This document shows positions 41,801-49,328 of a DNA stretch of 49,328 nucleotides, piece after piece (positions within the stretch are counted from its first letter, which is position 1; each line of letters begins with the position of its first letter). The stretch is from Rachicladosporium sp. CCFEE 5018. Its lineage: Eukaryota > Ascomycota > Dothideomycetes > Cladosporiales > Cladosporiaceae. The stretch is from the NCBI GenBank assembly GCA_002077045.2, contig KZ111189.1:1-49328 (forward strand), given 5' to 3'. A model generated the notes under the pieces. That model did not search any database and was not told where the DNA came from. It saw only the letters and a program-made list of their open reading frames with translations. Made by a program: the position numbers and the translations under genes.

Positions 41801-42247
41801 ACCGCAATACCGGATCTCGACATGCACCTCGGTATTGGCAGGCACGTTGCCGATGGTAGTGCCAAAGATGCCAGCAGGTAGAGCTTCGAGTAAGCCAGCC
41901 GTCTCCCCACGATCGACTGCTGCTTGGAAGGTCTGTCTAGCAACTTCCTTCTGTTTGACTACACCGTTGAGGACTTTGCCAGCATAGCTGATCGTGTAGC
42001 CCGCCACCGCTACCCCGTCGTAGAGGGGGAAAGTGTAGCGGGCCTCAGCGATGCCACTGGCCGTAGTGTTGCTGAAGACTTGCCTCAAAGTAGTGTTGAA
42101 GCACACGGGGCTGATAGTCGTGTGCGAGTCCAGTCTGACTTGCGGCAAGTACTGGCGTCCAGAGGGGATGACATAGTACAGCCCGCAGACGTGTTTGTCC
42201 GCCGCCGATCCTGTATATCTGGGTGGGAAGTTGGTCCGAGTCATCAT
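38861..42247 (-). CDS. VIT and von Willebrand A domain protein
   Basis: A 1128-residue frame from the ATG at 42247. The VIT domain covers about 15-155 (PLYDGVAVAGY, then GIFGTTIGNVPANTEV). The VWA domain covers about 290-460 with a complete metal site: Asp297-x-Ser299-x-Ser301 (ADQSGSM), Thr368 (YGGTEM) and Asp394 (LLSDGE). A Ser/Pro/Gly linker follows, with a polyglutamine run at about 891-909, then a conserved helical C-terminal part (ALQSFDGFW and onward, about 1015-1128). A likely 63-base intron at 40031-40093 (GTAAGT...ACAG) is in phase and has no stop, so the true protein is probably 1107 residues. Such proteins are widespread in fungi with no settled role; extracellular animal ITIH proteins share the two domains. 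Confidence 0.88.
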   Translation of the reverse strand: MMTRTNFPPRYTGSAADKHVCGLYYVIPSGRQYLPQVRLDSHTTISPVCFNTTLRQVFSNTTASGIAEARYTFPLYDGVAVAGYTISYAGKVLNGVVKQKEVARQTFQAAVDRGETAGLLEALPAGIFGTTIGNVPANTEVHVEIRYCGALIHDAALDGLRFTLPTSIAPRYGEYPGQVLQSNTTAPGGVSITVDIDMGSSNIRKVQSPTHPIAVSMGSTSGSAEAAFTPSKASATLTLGSTELAADFVLQLLIDDISKPQAVVEQHSSLPDRAIMATLVPRFNLQPHSPEIVFIADQSGSMQGPKNVALKAALAVFLKSLPLRVRFNICAFGSTFRFLWPKSLAYNEQHLKDALKFVDSLQAQYGGTEMLQPITAAFEQRLGDLPLEIMLLSDGEIWGEDHLFSYINTKIHQEKVDARMFALGIGTDVSSTLIEGVARAGNGFAQFVTQNEETDQKVVRMLKGALYPHTTDYSIEVHYDKLPSEEDFEIIEKVNDCLRIVEDAAVPAADKAPVSFFNADADLDVPTKTKTDRYGHLPAITTPKLLQAPSSIPPLFPFNRTSVYLLLSESSAAHPVSSVTLRATSPQGSLELSIPITARETGSTVHTLAARKAVQDLEEGRGWLQAATVEEKSVKETFPSRFDEIVEREAVRLGERYQVAGEWCSFVAVEDKKKDAEKIATPAWQPAPEESLQVASARVGGEVRRQMGAQAAQSFSPTVSKRKATYVETRRDRSMTSSQAQYNLRMAPSASMYAAYTPDRAFGAAPSPSPSSAGGLFGAAPTVRTGGSSMRHRKLVSSRDVAPPSQQAMPPGLVEDGTTLVGRECSDGAGIEGPDVETEAAMHNSDEDMGFGLFDPSPAYNPALAQQAHFPLSPQAAWRGSAPSTTLGHMQQQQQQQQMQQAQLRQQQQSAQHAGPGFSVDSNGGNHALRDHQMQLMLLEQQKKHRLLMAGPQPPTVQAAALVPPGQPIDATTMAQYQKEMASAASMPLPDEDDEPLARVEGAATRSMRRSRMTLASPSEAPAAPADVLHAIIALQSFDGFWRWSTEVFILLGVHPTYDPQLGSQDLMSTAVVIAFLETRMSDRKGVWEMVVQKARSWIWFRIVEQGSVAMGGAEAVNGLVERAKALL

Positions 42248-43076
42248 GTAATATGTTTTCGATGTCGCTGAAGGTTGACGTCGTTGATGATCCAGACGTG
42301 GTCGCCCAGATCTGGCGGATAGTCTTCAAGTGAGGAACGATTTGTATGATCGAAGGAGTGAATGAAGCAGGTTAATCAGTCTTGCTGATAACGGAGATTC
42401 TGGTATGGAAACTGAAGTATCGAGTCGAGGTAGTTGAGGAGAGTGAGTACTTAGGAAGCAAACATGTACTTATCTAGGTAGCTATATGCCTTCACAGCCA
42501 CCCCTGCTGCCTGACGGATTGGCAGGCTGCCTACTTTGCATTCGACCGCTCAAGCTCGAATGTTTGCTGCGCCCCCACGAGACTGCAGAACACTATATGT
42601 GCCGATCAGAGTCATCTGGGAGTACATTGTGGGAAGATGTTGAGCTCCACATCGATGGCCGCATCAGGTAGAGCCTACGCCTGAGGGGGTATGGCTTCGA
42701 GTCATCCCTATGTTGACTGGCATCGAGCACAGAGTCCCATGAGAGGCATCCCATCACATGGTCGTTGGCGCAGCAGATTTTCGGAGTCATTCGAACCGAT
42801 TGCGGTTCTCATTGTGGTGAATCGGATAGGTAAATACAATGCTGGCAACACGCGGAAATCGTGTAGTCCAGGGTGGATCTGCCGGCTGCTGCGTTAGTCA
42901 GCACCGCAAGGCACCGGATGATTAGCTGCCTTCGAAGGTGCTAGGGAGTAGCCAAAGTATGATCCCTCTTCGGCAACGTCGGGACAGGAGCGCGTCGCGA
43001 TGCGTCACATTACCTCGAAAGAGTGACCAGGTATGTCGATTCCTGCTCCTAGCGGCGCAAGTAATTGTACTCTGCA
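42248..43076. other. Intergenic region upstream of the VIT-VWA gene
   Basis: About 830 bases between two divergent genes. Only short frames with non-ATG starts; no RNA gene recognised. Confidence 0.45.
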
Positions 43077-43842
43077 ATGGGCGTGGTGCTTTCCACGACA
43101 GCGGAACTATCCCCATTGTCTCTTGCAAGCATCGTCATTGGCATTATCTCCTTCGTGTTCACGCTCGGTACATTCCTGCGAGTAGTCTGGGTCAATCTCA
43201 TGACATTGAGTGAGGCACCACATCAAGTGCATGGCTATCTTACAAACCTTCGGCAAGAGCTTCTCGAAGAGCGAGCGAGTCTACGTGCGCTTAAGAAACA
43301 TACAAAGCATCGCAGGAAGGACGAACGTGAAGGAAGTTCCGTGTATGGCATTGAGTTGGACGAGCAGGCGTTGAAGACAATGTCGGACGCATTGAAGACC
43401 TTGATCAAGCGATTCGAGGCCGTGGAGGCGCCGTTCTTGGATGAGGGCGAGGAAGGTATACAACAGAGTGGAAAGCGCAGATCGCGGCGAAGGTCTGCAT
43501 CTCGTGCACCGTACTACACGCACTCTGCGTACGCGTCGCCTCATACCGAGAAGCGGGCGGACAGCGATCATGAAGACGACGCATGATCGGTATTGGCCGC
43601 AGCGAGTCAGGTACAGGCAATACGGACTCGGGCGACGCTTCATGTGGCTGAATCGTAGGAGTGAGGCGGAAAACCTGTTCGAAGTGCTCAGTCGCCTGCA
43701 GACGAGGAGGACTGCGCGACAGGTCGGCGCGTTGACGGTGATGATGTATGAGAATATGAGTAAGATGATAGAGTCTCACGAAAGTTTGAGAAGGGTCGAC
43801 GATCGACTGCAGCGTGTTATTGGCGTGCGTCGGGTTGAGTGA
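43077..43842 (+). CDS. Membrane-anchored fungal protein of unknown function, intron or frameshift in the middle
   Basis: It starts at the ATG at 43077 (MGVVLSTTAEL). One hydrophobic segment (about 13-37) is followed by a long charged helix (LRQELLEERASLRALKKH). The first frame ends at 43586 after an Arg/Ser-rich part. The conserved end (DRYWPQRVRYRQYGLGRRFMWLNRR and onward) is in the +1 frame to 43842. A 109-base intron at 43456-43564 (GTATAC...ACAG) would join them in frame but lacks a good branch site. A one-base insertion or two-base loss near 43586 is the alternative. The family is fungal and I cannot name it. Confidence 0.55.
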
Positions 43843-44071
43843 TGCCCATGAGAGGTGATGCTCAGTCTCAAGTGAGGCCACAATGATGGATACGTGTTCT
43901 GTTGTCGGAGTGGCGAGGATACCGTGGTCGCCGAAGAAGTAGATCAACTGGTATGCTGGGTTGACAAGGACCACATACACACCGCTACTTTGGCCTCCTT
44001 AACGCCAGCAAGATACATACGCTCTGCCGGAAACCATAGTATCCTCTGACAGCTGACTCGCCAATCGCAGT

Positions 44072-44722
44072 ATGGCGAACAAGTACAGCTACCCCTTCAG
44101 AAACACCACGCATAGCCAAGCACAGTCGTCACTCTTCAGGCTTTCTGCACACCTGCGAAGGACGATCTTCAAGCTTGCGTTTGGCCCAGCCCAAGAACCA
44201 GACCCCATGGTTGATCTGATTGAGCTCGCACCGCCAGAGTCTGAGATTCTGCTGGTTTGCCAGCAGGTCTATCTCGAGTGCAAGGCACTGCATGCTAGCG
44301 CGGTCACGCAGTACTGGGACCAGGACTTCTACATCGACGTCCTGGCACTCCCAGACTCCACGAACGCGTTCGAGCACTTATCCGACAAGATCTTGCTCAA
44401 GATCGCGTCCTTGACCTCTATTCCGCCACGCTTCAATCCAGCAATGCTACCACGCGTAGTCATCAACACGTTCGGCGGTACTTATTTCTACCCGGAAGTG
44501 GGCCCTGGCCAGCCAACTGCGTTTGACTGGATCAACCCGCTCAAATCCATTGTGGACAAGGCCAATGGGACGAAGGCGACTGCGAGCCAGCTCTACATCG
44601 TCATATATAGCGAGATCAGAATGCGCAGCACCCTTCGGCGCCTCGGAGATAAGCGCAAACCCAACACTGGCGGTCCGTCTGCAGGAACATCGGATCGATT
44701 GCATCGATATTTGAATGGATGA
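44072..44722 (+). CDS. 2EXR/F-box-like fungal protein (paralogue 1)
   Basis: A 216-residue protein. SSLFRLSAHLRRTIFKLAF (19-37) matches the F-box-like or 2EXR pattern (xLPxELRxxIYxLxF) seen in very large fungal families. ILLVCQQVYLEC (59-70) and YWDQDFYIDV (81-90) follow as usual. Such proteins may be substrate adaptors of ubiquitin ligases, but no function is proven. It has a paralogue 1 kb downstream on the same strand. Confidence 0.7.
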   Translation: MANKYSYPFRNTTHSQAQSSLFRLSAHLRRTIFKLAFGPAQEPDPMVDLIELAPPESEILLVCQQVYLECKALHASAVTQYWDQDFYIDVLALPDSTNAFEHLSDKILLKIASLTSIPPRFNPAMLPRVVINTFGGTYFYPEVGPGQPTAFDWINPLKSIVDKANGTKATASQLYIVIYSEIRMRSTLRRLGDKRKPNTGGPSAGTSDRLHRYLNG

Positions 44723-45713
44723 TGAAGCGACAAGCGCGTTCTTAGCTCGCAGATAACACAGGTATGTCCATCGCAAGCCAAAGGTGACGGTTTTCCTGTG
44801 CCGTAACGCGGAGAACCTGACGTACAATCAGACCAAGTCTGCGTGCCAGGAGACGCAGCACAGGACGTAATGATCATGCTGTAGTAATCCGATGCGCGCG
44901 TTTAGAGACCACTACAAGGTAAGCTCATATCTGACTTACCACCACTTTGCCTTCTGTCCTAACGTGCTTGATTGCTGACAGAGATATAGTGTTGGACACG
45001 TCACTCCAAGCATGTCTCGGCCGTCACAATTGCGAATGCTAGTTTGAGCGCTTCGAAGCTGTATTGCGCACCATCGAGTTGGCTCACAGCGTAGCGGAAG
45101 ATGGCGCTTGACTTGGGCTGTCCCTGATAAGTGGCAATCAGTGATCGTTGAACATAAATATGAAGTGCGTGCACCAAGCTTAGACGAATCCCGTCAGCCA
45201 GTGTCTGGCCACGATACAGCACTAGGTTGAGTACTTGGCGAAAGCAACACAGCAACGAGATAGTAGCGGGAATACTACAGAGAGCCATGATTGGCAATTA
45301 GATATCTACCGACAGTGCAACTCCAACTGTCACTGTCTTGACGAAAGTGGATGCCGCGCGTATTACGTTCGACGACAGTGTACCGGGCTGTTCACGACTC
45401 CAAAGAGGCGGTGTATTCCGCAAGAATTTACGACCTGACTTTACATGAGGGATCTATGATCGCGATCATGCACAGCCATAGGAGGATGTCCAAGCCCAGC
45501 CGAGTAAGGATGCTGTGAAGTGAGGTTCTGCAAGTGAGGTATTCCAAGAGAACGAATGGGCCACTCCTGCCTCGTGACATGGTCTGCCCCGGTATTACGG
45601 CATCCCTCACTTCGGTATACTGGTCGCTTACAATCTTCACACCACTGACTGCTACTCCCGGCGAGTACAACATTGGTGACTCCCGACGGACGAGACTGGC
45701 TGAGACATCAACT
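44723..45713. other. Intergenic region between the two 2EXR/F-box-like paralogues
   Basis: About 990 bases. A 98-codon frame on the minus strand (45001-45297) has its first ATG at 45288 and no recognisable features. No trace of a third paralogue was found by eye. Confidence 0.45.
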
Positions 45714-46363
45714 ATGTCGGACCCACACCAAAGGGGCTTCATGTCGAACGCCAATGCTCAAGCGTCCTCACCTCTGTTCAAACTCTCTGGTGAGCTTCGC
45801 AACCTCATCTACGCCAAAGTATTCCAGTCAACAGACTCGGTCGAGTCGATGCACGCCCTAATGGCTCCGAACCCTCCTGAGTGCAGCCTTTTGCTAGCTT
45901 GCCAGCAGCTCTACATCGAAGCAAATTCACGATCCGTGGAAGCGAAAAAAGCGTACTGGTGCGGCCAATATTCTACGTCCACATCGCCCGAGATGTCTCC
46001 GCGATCGATATTACCAGGCATCTCTCGGATCAGGCAGTTGACAGGGTGTGTCACATCACCTTCATCTGCCCGCCAGGGTATACCTTCTGGCTGAAAGAAT
46101 TCGTCCTCGTTCTTGATAACGGCACCTTCGACGCTTTCGCCCTGGATGCTAGCGACGCCGACACGACGATGTGCATGCATTTCATCGATGGCGTGATCAG
46201 GTTGGCGGTCCAAAGGAATGGCACTGCGCGGGACGTGATCACTCTCGTCTACGATTTCGCGTGGAAGTATTCGTTCAACTTCAGGCCTACCCTCCGTGCT
46301 CTCTTCGTCCCGCAGGGTGACGGTGAGGTTGAGGTTGAAGACGGCGACGATCACGATGGTTGA
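45714..46363 (+). CDS. 2EXR/F-box-like fungal protein (paralogue 2), with apparent frameshift
   Basis: It starts at the ATG at 45714. SPLFKLSGELRNLIYAKVF (19-37) and LLLACQQLYIEA (59-70) align without gaps with paralogue 1. After KKAYW the frame runs into a stop at 46094, while the homologous continuation (RPIFYVHIARDVSAIDI and onward) is one frame over and ends at 46363. One missing G near 45958-45960 (tggtgcgg for tgggtgcgg) would repair it and line up with YWDQDFYIDV of paralogue 1. The repaired protein would be about 216 residues, close to its neighbour, with an acidic C-terminus. Confidence 0.65.
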
Positions 46364-46654
46364 ACGTGGCAGAGTGCGAGGTAGTGTCAATGCGTTGAGC
46401 GAGTCAGGCGAGGACAGTATGGTTGGTGTTGACCTTCATGAGTATCGGATCTCACATTGGTCTTGGATCGAGTATCGAACCGGACGGAGGGAAGGAACTA
46501 AGCAGCAATGGTGAGAGGCACTGCACTGAGAACGTGATGAGCTTTATGATTTTGCGACCGTGCTCATCGTGAGAGGGAGCCATCTCCTGGCTCCACTCCG
46601 CACGCAGCAAGGCCTGTAGCTTACTCCTAAACAAGTTCCTGTACAAGAAATACC

Positions 46655-48684
46655 TCACATGCTGTAGTCTCCCTGCAGATCTCTTCGCAACCTCTCCTTC
46701 GGACTGATGTAGTGCTTCTTGCCGTGCACGATGTAGTAGCCGGTGGAGAACAGTACCATGAATCCAAATAGCAGACATCCGTAGTTCATGCCTGCAGCAG
46801 TGACAGGCGTTGCAACTGGGAACAGGGTGAAGATGAATATAGGGACCAGCCAGCAGATCGCAAGGATGTTGATCACAGCTCCGAACTTCCCTAGTGACCA
46901 GGCTGCAGGAGGCAGGGGCTCGGTCCTGGAAAAGCGTCGGTAGAGGATACAGGAAATGGAGATGGTGTATGATGCCAGAAGAGCAGCAAGATCAAGGGCA
47001 AGGATGGCGTTGAGGGCAGCGGTGGAGCCGATCTAACGTAGAGTGTCAGCTCACTCAGCCACAGGTCCCGAGAGTGACGAAACATACGTTGATCAAAGAT
47101 AGTAGAACGCAGACAATTAGCGAGATGACAATAGCGTTGATCGGGATGGCGGACTTAGCATACACCTGGGAGACCTCGTTAGCGGATGTCAAACTCTCGA
47201 CCAGACTTTGAAGCCACTTACATGTCGGACTGTAGCGGAGAACGGTACACCACCGTCACGTGCGAAGGCCCAAATCTGTCGGCTTGCCGTGGCCACACAG
47301 GCAATGACACTGCCAGTGAGAGGGAAGATGAGAAGGAGACACATAATGTCCGTTCCGGCGACACTTCTAGTGGTGTTCTGCAGATCTCGTTAGCTCGTAC
47401 GTCCATTGGGCAGTCGTATGACGCAACATACGTAGAACACCTGTATGAATGGCCAGCCGGTAGGCGAGGCAAGAATCTCATCTTGATCGCCCATTGTGAA
47501 GATCAAGGTAATGACCATGAGGAATCCCATCCCAATGTTCAGATAGGTCGACCACATGATTGATCGAGGCATAGAGCGTGCGGCGTCCGTGGTCTCCTCG
47601 GCTGGGCGATATCAGTACCTCGCGATACACTCAGGACTGGAACGCAACTTACACATATGCACTTGACTGTCGAAACCGAGCAAGCACAATGTCAGAGGTA
47701 GAAGGCCCACCATGAATGACAGTCCGTCGCTTGACCACCCTCCGTTGTTCGAGAGTTTCAGGAATGCATCGTGGGCATTGTTCCTGGGTGCGAGCGTCCA
47801 CAGAACCTGCACAGAGTGTTAGCCACAATATCATATCTAGCGGAGATCCGGAAACATGCAATGATGACGATGAAGATGCCGGCGAAATGGCAGATGGCGA
47901 GAACACCCTCAACGAGTGGCAACCTTCGGGCGACGAAAATGTTGACCACCACGCAGAAGGCCACCACGGCAATGATAAGCAAAGTCGCGTGCCATCTCTC
48001 GGGAACGTAATTCTCGTTGTTCAGTACGATCTGTTGGGGTCAGCTCTTGCATTTGGACTGCGATTGAGACGACAGGATACCAAGCCTTGTATGATTCCAG
48101 CAACAAGGAATCCGATAGCAGTAATGGCCGATTGCCATCCAGTGAAGCAGAGCCAGCCGGTCATGTAGCTGAGGTATCGTTGAATGCCAGCGGGTGCGAA
48201 CTCGCTGACCCAGTCTGCACCTGGTTAGCGGCCACGCCTGAGTTCTGGAGCTCAATGGGACGTACGATATTGTCCGCCAGATGTAGGTGCCATACTGGCC
48301 ATCTCAGAGATACTCGCGTAGACTAGGATGTAGCCAACCGACACAACGAGGAAACCCCACCACATTCCCGCGGAGCCGCCATTAAGCAAGATGAGCCCAA
48401 GATTGGACAAGATAACTTCCCACGTTACGCTGCGCTTGTCAGTACCTGACCTGCCTGCAAAGCCTCGCCTCTACGCACATGAGTGTTGAGCCGAATCCAA
48501 GGATCGAGAGGAAGCTGAAGACACGGCGGGTCTCTTGTGTCCTCCCCAACACCTTCATCTGCCTGATGTCGCTCTCATTGCCCTGGTACTTCCCCTCCAC
48601 CGCCGACTTTGCGCCTCCTTCGTACAGCGCCGGATCATTTGGAGAGTAAGTCGCGGCGGCATCGTAGTCGTCTCGGTGCGCCAT
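46655..48684 (-). CDS. Amino-acid/GABA/choline-type permease of the APC family, nine exons
   Basis: Exons: 48684-48479, 48429-48266, 48214-48081, 48030-47860, 47806-47653, 47601-47432, 47377-47222, 47165-47088 and 47032-46655. They sum to 1611 bases, or 536 residues plus stop. Introns are 49-56 bases with CTAAC/CTGAC branch sites; one of them (47807-47859) uses GC-AG ends. The protein has a hydrophilic N-terminus, then LGRTQETRRVFSFLSILGFG, EMASMAPTSGGQYHWVSEFAP (split by introns), about 12 membrane helices and a short basic C-terminus (SPKERLRRDL). This is the fungal GABA/polyamine/choline permease group (Uga4/Hnm1-like) of the plasma membrane; the substrate is not resolved. Confidence 0.9.
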
Positions 48685-49328
48685 CTTGACCAGCACTCAA
48701 TACAGTATCGAACAGCGAAAGCGACAACACCAGAACCACCGAATGCACGAAGAGGAAGAGGTGGAAGCAGTCAACGAAACGTGAGAGCCACGTTCCTTAC
48801 ATGGACGATCGCAACCACATGGAGGGTCCCATCACCGATGCCCTGCACCAATTACAGCGTAGCCGTGCGGCCTTCCTCTCGCATCAGAGCACATGGCTGC
48901 GTTTGCGGCCCCAAGTCAGGGTCCGGAATGCCGGCAGACGAAGCCTGCGTTCGCTTGCCTTAGCGGCAGTCTACTGTTTGTGCGACGTTCGATGCTATGC
49001 CCGATACGACCGCAGCAATTTCACATCGCGTCAACGTATTTGTGATCGTGCAGTACGGCAGAAGTGATTGGGGCGGGGCTGATGTATGAAACGAGCAGAG
49101 TTCCGCAATGCAGCGGGTGGGACGATGGCGTTTGCATAGAGTTTTGCCAACACCGCGGTTCGGAGTAAAGTCTGTCTCTCGGATCCTTTCGGACGGATGA
49201 GCCTTTCTCAAGGAGGGAGGATGTACAGTACATGTAATCCCACCACCGAGTCAGCGGCAGCGAGGATATGAACGACAATATGCAAGTGCTACGACGGGTC
49301 ACTAGACCGAGCCATACATTACGCTGCT
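48685..49328. other. Upstream region of the permease to the window end
   Basis: About 640 bases holding the permease promoter. Small overlapping frames on both strands show no recognisable protein. Confidence 0.4.

Overview
The window is nuclear DNA of a filamentous or yeast-like ascomycete. The evidence is short introns of about 50-60 bases with GT...CTRAY...AG signals, Pezizomycotina-style proteins (Dsk2, Thg1, TAF9, FRG1, HPM1, a 2EXR/F-box-like pair, MFS and APC permeases), and loosely packed single genes with no operons. Gene content suggests Dothideomycetes. Two diverged copies of one locus would fit a duplicated or hybrid black fungus of the Hortaea/Friedmanniomyces kind, but the genus is inference.

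The window is three contigs joined by two gaps of exactly 100 N (15588-15687 and 29598-29697). Contig 1 (1-15587) starts with about 1.1 kb without a recognisable gene, then a short-chain dehydrogenase. From 2139 onward it carries TAF9, two related genes of an unknown family (one deleted into a pseudogene), a small unknown protein, FRG1, a zinc dehydrogenase of the formaldehyde-dehydrogenase type, an unknown disordered protein, an MFS transporter, Thg1 and the 3' part of a PPP4R2-like gene. Contig 2 (15688-29597) is the same locus, gene for gene, in reverse orientation. The scaffold is therefore a near-perfect 13.5-13.9 kb inverted repeat with the gap at its exact centre. The arms differ by roughly 3% in one coding stretch compared by eye, and more between genes. 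The largest difference is a 429-base deletion in the left arm.

Contig 3 (29698-49328) is unrelated to the arms. It holds HPM1 (cut by the gap), an unknown membrane protein, the ubiquilin Dsk2, an unknown serine/threonine-rich protein, a sorbitol/xylitol-type dehydrogenase, a large VIT-VWA protein, an unknown membrane-anchored protein, two 2EXR/F-box-like paralogues and a nine-exon amino-acid permease. Several of these genes carry one-base losses at short homopolymers, which looks like consensus error more than gene decay.

The genes do not form one pathway. Most are housekeeping: transcription (TAF9), tRNA-His maturation (Thg1), ribosomal protein methylation (HPM1), phosphatase regulation (PPP4R2-like) and proteasome shuttling (Dsk2). 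The dehydrogenases and transporters are metabolic. I saw no transposon, CRISPR array, rRNA, tRNA or secondary-metabolite cluster. The main points of interest are the inverted two-copy structure, with copy-specific decay of a small unknown gene family inside it, and some splicing oddities.
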